Source of the DNA: Scatosoma sp045645245
GTDB lineage: Bacteria > Bacillota > Clostridia > Christensenellales > Borkfalkiaceae
Assembly (NCBI GenBank): GCA_045645245.1
Contig: JAZRIK010000003.1
Location: 1 to 10,874 of the forward strand
Length of the DNA stretch: 10,874 nucleotides
Reading direction: 5' to 3'
Shown here: piece after piece, positions 1-5,095 of the stretch
Position numbering within the stretch: the stretch's first letter is position 1
Layout: every line of letters begins with the position of its first letter
Position numbers and translations under genes: made by a program
The notes under the pieces: generated by a model
The model's database searches: none
Told to the model about the DNA's origin: nothing
Seen by the model: only the letters and a program-made list of their open reading frames with translations

Positions 1-269
1 TCGTAGGTGTAATTACCTGTATAGAAATCTTTTGCATAAGGGGATAAAAAGGTGCAAGCTTCATCGCGCTCGCCCCAGTTTGCGGTATAACCGCTGCTTA
101 CCTTATAGGTCACAACTTGTACGTTGCAAACGGTGCATTTACCATTGCTGTTTAAGTTGTGCGAGCAATCAGACGCGGCGGTTGCCGTTTGCGCCGATAA
201 GCTGAAAAGGGGGAACAGCAGCGAGAGCACAAACACCGCTAAAAAAGATACGCCTGTCAGTTTTTTCAT
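1..269 (-). CDS. Secreted Cys-containing protein, N-terminal part (cut by the window edge)
   Basis: Only the first 89 codons are in the window, and the product is not recognised. The ATG at 269-267 follows a good ribosome binding site (AAAGGTGA, 4-5 nt upstream). Residues 1-32 form a classic signal peptide: MKK, a hydrophobic core of about 20 residues, then a polar AQTATAA stretch with a plausible signal peptidase I site near residues 31-33. There is no lipobox. The mature start holds a small Cys/His cluster (C35, H37, C45, C48 in a NGKCTVC context, then C72). This resembles the C-x-x-C modules repeated in the lipoprotein peptidase encoded at 2342-4357, so it may be a small metal-binding or disulfide-linked surface module. 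The following residues (about 52-89) are rich in Tyr, Thr, Ser and Gly, as in extracellular domains. It has its own promoter and is divergent from tRNA-Glu. Confidence is high that it is a gene and that it is exported; the function is unknown. Confidence 0.85.
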   Translation of the reverse strand, partial: MKKLTGVSFLAVFVLSLLFPLFSLSAQTATAASDCSHNLNSNGKCTVCNVQVVTYKVSSGYTANWGERDEACTFLSPYAKDFYTGNYTY

Positions 270-301
270 AGGTCACCTTTTGTAAAATTTCAATTATATA
301 T

Positions 302-331
302 ATTGTATCATTTTACTTTGCGTTTCGTCAA
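302..331 (-). promoter_or_regulatory. Sigma-A promoter of the secreted protein gene
   Basis: Read on the minus strand: -35 TTGACG (331-326), an 18 bp spacer, and -10 TACAAT (307-302). The start codon lies about 32 nt beyond the -10, leaving a short leader that contains the ribosome binding site. Confidence 0.7.
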
Positions 332-402
332 TGATTTTATGCTCGGAAAGATGGTTTGTATAAGAAAATTTACCATTTTTTATGTAGAGTAGAAAAAAAC
401 AG

Positions 403-431
403 TTGATATTCTTAAAAAAATGTGCTATACT
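403..431 (+). promoter_or_regulatory. Sigma-A promoter of tRNA-Glu
   Basis: -35 TTGATA (403-408), a spacer of exactly 17 bp, and -10 TATACT (426-431). Transcription should start near 438, about 40 nt before the mature tRNA 5' end, which gives a short 5' leader for RNase P to remove. Confidence 0.85.
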
Positions 432-476
432 ACATAAGCAATCGAGAAAAGTTCGGTTGATAATTTGAATAAATAT

Positions 477-551
477 GGCCTTATCGTCTAGCGGTTAGGA
501 CGGCGCCCTCTCACGGCGCAAACTCGGGTTCGAGTCCCGATAAGGTCACCA
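477..551 (+). tRNA. tRNA-Glu, anticodon CTC
   Basis: The full cloverleaf can be folded by eye. The acceptor arm GGCCTTA pairs with TAAGGTC (one G-T pair). The D arm has the GCGGTTAGGAC motif. The anticodon stem GCGCC/GGCGC closes the loop CTCTCAC, so bases 34-36 read CTC (decodes GAG, Glu). The variable loop is short. The T arm TCGGG/CCCGA encloses TTCGAGT. The discriminator is A (548), followed by CCA at 549-551, so the 3' CCA appears to be encoded. It is a single gene with its own promoter and an immediately adjacent terminator. The 3' segment (536-551) recurs in degenerate form downstream in both orientations. Confidence 0.97.
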
Positions 552-589
552 AAAAGAGAGAACAGCCCTTTGGGTTGTTCTCTCTTTTT
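551..589 (+). terminator. Intrinsic terminator of tRNA-Glu
   Basis: Positions 551-568 pair with 572-589 around a TTT loop. This is an 18-base-pair stem with one G-T pair, flanked by an A run on the left and five Ts on the right. It starts at the last A of the CCA end. Because of the A run it could also work on the other strand. Confidence 0.88.
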
Positions 590-591
590 GG

Positions 592-687
592 TCGCTCTTG
601 TTGAGAGCGGCGAGCCCGAAGGGTTCGCGCGAGCAACGCCTGCGTTGCGCTGCCCTGCCGAGAGTTCTCGCTTGCGAGAAACGGCAG
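592..687. repeat. String of four adjacent hairpins, non-coding
   Basis: Four inverted repeats follow each other almost without gaps. H1 is 593-597/605-609 (GCTCT/AGAGC core). H2 is 610-617/621-628, 8 bp with a GAA loop. H3 is 633-639/642-648 (GCAACGC/GCGTTGC). H4 is 665-671/674-680 (TTCTCGC/GCGAGAA), enclosed by an outer stem CTGCCG/CGGCAG at 655-660/682-687. The segment is more GC-rich than its flanks. Open frames cross it on both strands, but they have no ribosome binding site and translate the hairpins, so I do not call them genes. It resembles a compact REP/MITE-like palindromic repeat; it could also be part of a structured RNA. The function is unknown. Confidence 0.6.
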
Positions 688-705
688 ATACCCGATATAA
701 CGAAT

Positions 706-729
706 GCAACCCAACAGGGTGGCTTTTTT
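706..729 (+). terminator. Second terminator-like hairpin behind the hairpin string
   Basis: The arms GCAACCC (706-712) and GGGTGGC (717-723) pair with one A-G mismatch around an AACA loop, and six Ts follow (724-729). The shape is that of a rho-independent terminator on the plus strand, although no gene is seen directly upstream other than tRNA-Glu. Confidence 0.5.
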
Positions 730-731
730 CA

Positions 732-825
732 TGGCGACCTTATCGGGAAAGACGAAGAACTCGACGGGTTCGGAAAATGCTTGCATTTTCTTTGAGCGTA
801 GCGAAAGCCCCCGATAGAGTCACCA
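732..825. repeat. tRNA-Glu-like fragments flanking a small inverted-repeat unit
   Basis: Positions 732-748 read TGGCGACCTTATCGGGA, the reverse complement of the tRNA-Glu 3' end with one difference in 17. Positions 810-825 read CCCGATAGAGTCACCA, the same tRNA end in direct orientation with two differences in 16. The two ends therefore pair with each other with few mismatches. Between them are a stretch resembling the tRNA T-arm region (AACTCGACGGGTTCGG, 758-773) and a perfect 8 bp hairpin (773-780/783-790). It may be a decayed tRNA-Glu copy with hairpins inserted in its T loop, or a tRNA-derived repeat element. It cannot fold into a functional tRNA: it has no recognisable D or anticodon arm. 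Confidence 0.5.
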
Positions 826-835
826 ACAAAAACCT

Positions 836-871
836 AAAGCGAACCCTTTCGTATTGAAAGGGTTCGCTTTT
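836..871 (+). terminator. Strong terminator-like hairpin ending the repeat region
   Basis: The arms 836-850 and 856-870 form a perfect 15 bp stem (AAAGCGAACCCTTTC and its complement) around GTATT. The right arm ends in four Ts (868-871) and the left arm starts with AAA, so it could act in both directions. It insulates the following ferritin-like gene from upstream transcription. Confidence 0.7.
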
Positions 872-897
872 GCTGTGAATGGCTTATCGGGTAGTAT
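870..897 (+). promoter_or_regulatory. Weak candidate promoter for the ferritin-like gene
   Basis: TTGCTG (870-875), a 16 bp spacer and TAGTAT (892-897) is the best promoter-like pair between the terminator and the gene. Both boxes deviate from consensus. A start near 904 would place the whole start-codon hairpin (912-958) in the mRNA leader. Confidence 0.3.
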
Positions 898-911
898 ACA
901 AAAAAATGGAA

Positions 912-958
912 ATGGGCATACTCTATTTATTGAACGAAAAATAAAGGAGTATGCCCAT
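912..958 (+). promoter_or_regulatory. Long hairpin enclosing the ribosome binding site and start codon
   Basis: ATGGGCATACTC (912-923) is the exact complement of GAGTATGCCCAT (947-958). An inner stem TTTAT/ATAAA (926-930/941-945) adds 5 bp, with a small bulge (T924, A925 opposite G946) and a 10 nt loop. The right arm holds the GAG of the AAAGGAG ribosome binding site (943-949), and its last two bases are the A and T of the start codon at 957. When formed, the structure would hide the translation start. It could be a translational switch or, as DNA, a palindromic operator. What controls it is not visible. Confidence 0.6.
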
Positions 959-2240
959 GAATCCGTTTAACGAAAAACCAGGTACAATAGAAAAAGATTT
1001 TCAAAACTGGAAGCAGATGTATCCCAAGTCCTACGACAAGCGCGCCGTTGACCCTTATACGAAAACGCGTATAATACTCATGAACGGCACCGAATTTGAA
1101 GCCAACTGGTTTTCCCACCAAATGGCTCGTCACGTCAACGACAACGACTTGCGTCGCGACCTTGCGATGGCGCGTATGATTGAAAAGCAGCAACAGCTCA
1201 AAATCGGATTATTAAAGCCCGCCAACGAGAGTGTATTAGAGCACACCATCGGGTATGAACAACTCGCCGTCGATTTAACGGCGGAGCTTGCGCAGCGCGA
1301 ACTCGATTGCAACGTAAAAACCGCGCTCGACTTTGCTTTGCTCGAAGATTTCGACCACTTATACCGCTATGCGAATCTTTTGGAAATGGAGCAGGGGATT
1401 GCCGCCGAGTGGCTGGTAGGCAGATACACGGAAATTATGCCCGGCCGCCCCACGATTGCGCACCATAGATGTCCGCTGGATAACGTAAAACGGTTTATCA
1501 ATGCCAAAGATTCGGATACGCAAACGGTGCTTTCCACGCTGATTATCACGGCGGCGGAGCAACAAACGATGAATTACTATATGAACGTCACTCCATTTGC
1601 CTGCAACGATTTGGCGCGAAAATTATATCAAGAAATCGCGCTTGTGGAAGAAGAGCACGTCACGCAGTACGAAGCGCTGCAAGACCCCAACGCCACGTGG
1701 CTGGAAATGCTTTTATGGCACGAATATACCGAGTGTTATCTCTACTGGTCGTGTTATCAAACGGAAACGGACGCGTATATAAAGTCGCTGTGGGAACAAA
1801 ACCTGATGATGGAAATTACGCACCTGCACAAGGCGGCGGAGCTTTTGAAAAAGTACGAGCGCAAATGCCCCGAAGAAGTGATTAAAGACCCGAAATTCCC
1901 CAAACCGCTTTCCTTGCACGAGAATATCGATTACGTGCGCAAAATTTTGGATACGACGGTGCAATTTACGTCGGATAAGGAAGAGTATCGCAAGATAGAA
2001 TCGCTGAAAAAAGACGCGAACTTTTTCGAGTATCAAGACGTCATCAACCCAACCACGCGTATCGTGCCGTCGCACCAAGTAATTGAAACGTATATTTCCC
2101 GTCGGGGGGCGGATTATCGCTATCAAGTAGCGCCCAGCCCCGTACCCGAGCTTCGCAACCGCCGAGACGACAATACGTCGGTGGGCAGAAAGCCCAACGC
2201 CGCGGAAAGTAGCGATTTTTCGTGTAATCACGATTGTTAA
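957..2240 (+). CDS. Ferritin-like (four-helix diiron type) conserved protein of unknown role
   Basis: A soluble 427-residue protein with no signal peptide or membrane segment. I chose ATG 957 (MNPFNEKPG) because AAAGGAG (943-949) lies 7 nt upstream; the ATG at 951 is only 1 nt from it. The central, largely helical part has the carboxylate/His pattern of ferritin-like diiron proteins: E101 (GYEQLA), E130 with H134 (EDFDH), E201, E231-x-x-H234 (EEEH) and E286-x-x-H289 (EITH). These are candidate metal ligands, not proven ones. The C-terminal part (about 310-427) has no recognised domain. I recall similar full-length proteins beginning MNPF from clostridia, usually annotated as hypothetical or ferritin-like. 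A role in iron storage or oxidative defence in an anaerobe is inference. It stands alone between two terminators, and a hairpin covers its translation start. Confidence 0.85.
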   Translation: MNPFNEKPGTIEKDFQNWKQMYPKSYDKRAVDPYTKTRIILMNGTEFEANWFSHQMARHVNDNDLRRDLAMARMIEKQQQLKIGLLKPANESVLEHTIGYEQLAVDLTAELAQRELDCNVKTALDFALLEDFDHLYRYANLLEMEQGIAAEWLVGRYTEIMPGRPTIAHHRCPLDNVKRFINAKDSDTQTVLSTLIITAAEQQTMNYYMNVTPFACNDLARKLYQEIALVEEEHVTQYEALQDPNATWLEMLLWHEYTECYLYWSCYQTETDAYIKSLWEQNLMMEITHLHKAAELLKKYERKCPEEVIKDPKFPKPLSLHENIDYVRKILDTTVQFTSDKEEYRKIESLKKDANFFEYQDVINPTTRIVPSHQVIETYISRRGADYRYQVAPSPVPELRNRRDDNTSVGRKPNAAESSDFSCNHDC

Positions 2241-2256
2241 ACGCAAAAAAGCACAA

Positions 2257-2282
2257 AAAAGACCGCCTATAAGCGGTCTTTT
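2257..2282. terminator. Bidirectional terminator between convergent genes
   Basis: AAAAGACCGC (2257-2266) pairs perfectly with GCGGTCTTTT (2273-2282) around CTATAA. The A run on the left (2255-2260) gives six Us on the minus strand, and TTTT ends the plus-strand copy. It serves the ferritin-like gene and the convergent peptidase gene. Confidence 0.9.
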
Positions 2283-2341
2283 GCGTTATTAAACGCTTGT
2301 CAATCATTTTTCGATGAAATTATTTTATCTTTTATAATTTG

Positions 2342-4357
2342 TTATTCACCAAGGACAGATTGAATGAGAATAAAGGTCTGCTCATCAGTATAGGAAGTAA
2401 GGCCAGCATAAAGAAGAACTTCTTCGGTGGTCATTTCGGAATCTACGTCGGTGTAGGTGAATAGTTTAAGATAAGATTCTTTTGCTGCGTCAAATCCTTT
2501 AGTACCTGCGTTAACGTAAATTTGAAGTGCGTTCACACCAGAAATTGCATAGGAAATGTAGTAGCAAGGGGAAGAAATGGTCACGTATCTCCAATATTCG
2601 TTAACACGATACTCTTCGTCAATGCCCAAGTACTCGGAAAGGCCTGCATACACTGCGTCGTACTCGTCTGCCGTGATTTTGCCGTCAGCCATAATCGTTT
2701 CACAGTTAGGTCCTTCATACTTGTTAAGATATACTGCCTGTTCGAAGCAGTCAACCTGCGTCGCCAAGATAATGGTTTGAAGGGTAGAAAGAAGATTGTA
2801 CGTTTCTATAAGCTTAAGGGCTTTACCGCTAATCTGTTTTTTCGCATAGCTCATAAAAAGCATTTCTTGGCCTTGAGAGTGCGTTTCAAGCAGGTCGAAA
2901 GATTGCGTATATTCATCGTCGTTATAAATCTCGTTCATATAGTGCCCAAACTCGTGCGCAACGGTTGTAGCAGAGTCATAACCGGCACCGAAGTACGCGA
3001 TGGGAAGATTTACCCCGCGAATATAGGTGACGTATGCGCCGTCATAGGTCCCCCTGAACATATTCCCATCAGCTATGAGATCGTTAAGAACGTCAGAGAA
3101 GGAAATTTGCTTGTCGGGATTAGACGTAAATGCCATATTCATCTCATCGATATAATCGTTGAACAACTTGTTGCCAAAAGCATCGCTAAAAAAGCTGTTG
3201 CTTACAACACTGTAATATGTATTGACATCTTTCTGGGTGAGATTACCGCTTGCGAGAGTGTTCCACTGAGTATAGATGGAGTTGTATATGGGAACAATGT
3301 ATTCTTTTACGTACTCGACAAACTGTGCGGCGTCTTGATAAGTATAATCTCTGTCATATACGTTTTCGTACGCATATTCAAGGTAGTTGCTATAACCGAG
3401 AATTTCTGCTATACGCGTATTGTTTTCAACGAATTCGGCATACAACGTGGGAACTTGATCGCCAAAGGATGCATCGCTGATACCGTTGAATTCCAGCTCG
3501 ATTGCGTCGTTTCTATCTTTAAGAGTTGTGTATTCTTCGTTCGCGTAAGCATTACTGTCAAAGAGGAATGCGTTAATTTCTTCTTCCGTTGCGCCTTCGA
3601 AGAAGAATTCGCGGAACATAGAATCGTACCAAGGTTGAGAAAGCGAGTAGAATTTTGCAACCAAGTCGGTATAGTAGGTTTGCATATCATTATAACGTTG
3701 TTCAAGTTGCGTGTCTCTATGATCGCAGTAGTAGAGAGTCATGGCAATAGAGTATTGCCCTTGTGCTTCAAAAATAAGGTCGCTGTACGCTTCATAGAGA
3801 GTTTCTGCAGCGGCATACGCTTCCGCGAGCGGGCCTTCTTCGGTAAGCCCGTGAAGATCGGGATCATAAGGATCAGCCGCTTCAAGGATACCGGCAAGCT
3901 CGTTGTGCTTCGCTTCGAGCAGCGCTTTGTCTTCGTCGTCAAACGTGAAGGCGAGCGTTTCAGCGTATTTGCCGTTTCCTTCGGCTAACTTTGTGCGGTT
4001 GCAGCCCTCTCTTTGGCAGTAGATGAGTCGGGATGCTTCTACAAATTCGCTCATATCGTGACCGAGAGCGTCAATCTTTTCAGTTTGTACTGTTCCACAA
4101 TAGGTACATTTATTTTTGATGTTACCGGATTGCGTGCAGGTGGGGTGTTTGGTGGAAAAGTACTGATAGTCGTGTTCCAGTTGAGGAATTGCTTCTTCGG
4201 TAGTTTCACCACAGCTGCATTTGAACAGTTTATAGCCGTCTTCATCGCAGGATGCATTTACCGTTTCGTATAATACGAAATCGTGCACGTGATTAGTACA
4301 GCTTGCAATGCCGATGGACGTCGCTAACAACATTAAAAAAGCAATAATTTTTTTCAT
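2342..4357 (-). CDS. Surface lipoprotein zinc metallopeptidase, M3 (oligoendopeptidase F-like) family
   Basis: A 671-residue exported protease predicted to cleave oligopeptides at the outer face of the membrane. Residues 1-20 are a lipoprotein signal peptide (MKK, hydrophobic core, lipobox IASC with C20 as lipidation site). Residues 23-120 carry His/Cys modules with a period of 37-38: HD at 25, 62 and 100, and Cys at C37/C47/C49, C74/C84/C87 and C114/C119. They look like small zinc-ribbon-type surface repeats. The rest, about 135-671, is the helical peptidase. It has HEFGH at 468-472 (zinc ligands H468 and H472, catalytic E469) and E491 in LLETHSQ as probable third ligand. A C-terminal SPCYYISYAISG stretch (about 596-607) matches the conserved Tyr-rich region of M3 enzymes. 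The H468-E491 gap is about 5 residues shorter than I recall for oligoendopeptidase F. The ATG follows AAAGGAG at a normal distance, and the gene has its own promoter. Confidence 0.9.
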   Translation of the reverse strand: MKKIIAFLMLLATSIGIASCTNHVHDFVLYETVNASCDEDGYKLFKCSCGETTEEAIPQLEHDYQYFSTKHPTCTQSGNIKNKCTYCGTVQTEKIDALGHDMSEFVEASRLIYCQREGCNRTKLAEGNGKYAETLAFTFDDEDKALLEAKHNELAGILEAADPYDPDLHGLTEEGPLAEAYAAAETLYEAYSDLIFEAQGQYSIAMTLYYCDHRDTQLEQRYNDMQTYYTDLVAKFYSLSQPWYDSMFREFFFEGATEEEINAFLFDSNAYANEEYTTLKDRNDAIELEFNGISDASFGDQVPTLYAEFVENNTRIAEILGYSNYLEYAYENVYDRDYTYQDAAQFVEYVKEYIVPIYNSIYTQWNTLASGNLTQKDVNTYYSVVSNSFFSDAFGNKLFNDYIDEMNMAFTSNPDKQISFSDVLNDLIADGNMFRGTYDGAYVTYIRGVNLPIAYFGAGYDSATTVAHEFGHYMNEIYNDDEYTQSFDLLETHSQGQEMLFMSYAKKQISGKALKLIETYNLLSTLQTIILATQVDCFEQAVYLNKYEGPNCETIMADGKITADEYDAVYAGLSEYLGIDEEYRVNEYWRYVTISSPCYYISYAISGVNALQIYVNAGTKGFDAAKESYLKLFTYTDVDSEMTTEEVLLYAGLTSYTDEQTFILIQSVLGE

Positions 4358-4385
4358 TGTTATTCTCCTTTCCTAAAATATAATT

Positions 4386-4414
4386 ATTTTACCACACACC
4401 GAGTAGAATTGCAA
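4386..4414 (-). promoter_or_regulatory. Sigma-A promoter of the peptidase gene
   Basis: On the minus strand: -35 TTGCAA (4414-4409), a 17 bp spacer and -10 TAAAAT (4391-4386). It lies between the PH-domain gene and the peptidase gene. I see no terminator after the PH-domain gene, so read-through from that gene is also possible. Confidence 0.65.
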
Positions 4415-4453
4415 TAGTCGAACGGGGCGTTGTGGCTTTTTTAGAAAATTATT

Positions 4454-4942
4454 CTATTTTTTCTTTACGTCGGTGAGCGTGAACGAATAGTCGATATTCG
4501 AGTTGATATCCATCAGCGCGCGAACGAGTTCTTCATTCCACTCGGGATTGACGGCGATGACGGCATATTCTTCGCTGAAATGGATAGTAAGTTTGTTTAC
4601 GTCGCGGTCAAAGGTCAATGCGGTAATGGTCTTTACGGCGTATTTTGTTTTCAAAAATCCAAACTGCGTGGTAAAATGTTCGCCGTCCACCACGTATTGC
4701 GAACGAACCAGCGCGCAAATGACGAATGTGATACAAAAGACGCAGATAGCGATTAAAAACGGGTATTTGATTACGTCGTAAAAATCACGAATGCCAAATT
4801 CGCTAATCCGCCAAACGGATACGATAATTCCTGCCACGCAAAGGAGCAAAACGGCGATACAAAGCCCCAGCATTAGCGGAGTAAATTTGTACGCAAAACG
4901 CTTGGCTTCTATCATTTTTTTGTTTTTCTTTTCTTGTCCCAT
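4454..4942 (-). CDS. Two-TM membrane protein with bacterial PH-like domain
   Basis: A 162-residue protein. A basic N-terminus (1-16, MGQEKKNKK) precedes two membrane segments at about 21-44 and 60-79. The cytoplasmic or membrane-proximal C-terminus (about 82-150) has the strand-rich pattern of the bPH_4/DUF1200-type bacterial PH domain: a YVVDGEHF strand, a basic turn GFLKTKYAV, a KLTIHF strand and an NPEWNEELVRAL end. Members of this family are mostly uncharacterised. The frame is open further upstream to 5107, but I chose ATG 4942. A consensus promoter ends 6 nt before it, which would place any longer start outside the transcript. No ribosome binding site precedes this ATG, so the mRNA may be leaderless. 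It is divergent from the MATE exporter and upstream of the peptidase gene on the same strand. Confidence 0.75.
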   Translation of the reverse strand: MGQEKKNKKMIEAKRFAYKFTPLMLGLCIAVLLLCVAGIIVSVWRISEFGIRDFYDVIKYPFLIAICVFCITFVICALVRSQYVVDGEHFTTQFGFLKTKYAVKTITALTFDRDVNKLTIHFSEEYAVIAVNPEWNEELVRALMDINSNIDYSFTLTDVKKK

Positions 4943-4948
4943 ACCGTT

Positions 4949-4977
4949 ATTATACCACGCAATCGTCAAAAAAGCAA
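4949..4977 (-). promoter_or_regulatory. Promoter of the PH-domain gene, abutting its start codon
   Basis: On the minus strand: -35 TTGCTT (4977-4972), a 17 bp spacer and a perfect -10 TATAAT (4954-4949). The ATG starts 6 nt after the -10, so transcription should begin at or within a base or two of the start codon. Confidence 0.75.
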
Positions 4978-4979
4978 GG

Positions 4980-5027
4980 AAAAAATGCTTTTTAATTTCG
5001 CGCTTTATAAAAAATGCGTTAAAAAGC
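4980..5027. repeat. Short direct and inverted repeats in the divergent promoter region
   Basis: AAAAAATGC occurs at 4980-4988 and 5009-5017. GCTTTTTAA (4987-4995) is the exact complement of TTAAAAAGC (5019-5027). The repeats sit between the -35 boxes of the divergent promoters and could be a shared operator. The stretch is A/T-rich, so chance similarity is possible. Confidence 0.3.
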
Positions 5028-5057
5028 GGTTTTTTGCGCAATACACCGCCTACGCGC

Positions 5058-5086
5058 TTGCAAAAAACGATAAATAATAGTATAAT
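5058..5086 (+). promoter_or_regulatory. Promoter of the MATE exporter gene, close to its start codon
   Basis: -35 TTGCAA (5058-5063), a 17 bp spacer and -10 TATAAT (5081-5086). The ATG at 5096 is only 9 nt past the -10, so a start near 5092-5094 leaves a leader of 2-4 nt. The purine-rich AAAAGGG at 5087-5093 would then lie mostly outside the mRNA. Confidence 0.8.
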
Positions 5087-5095
5087 AAAAGGGTT

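Noticed and set aside
511..857. Open frames of 65-95 codons on both strands across the tRNA and hairpin region
   Set aside because: They translate the tRNA, the terminator and the palindromes, have no ribosome binding site, and their openness follows from symmetric GC-rich hairpins. Similar tRNA-overlapping products are known misannotations.
1713..2246. A 177-codon minus-strand open frame inside the ferritin-like gene
   Set aside because: It is antisense to a well-supported gene, lacks a ribosome binding site, and its product is an Arg/Phe-rich shadow.
2522..3988. A 488-codon open frame on the plus strand, antisense to the peptidase gene
   Set aside because: The minus-strand frame has a lipoprotein signal, HEFGH, a ribosome binding site, a promoter and a terminator. 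The antisense frame has none of these and its translation looks like no protein family.
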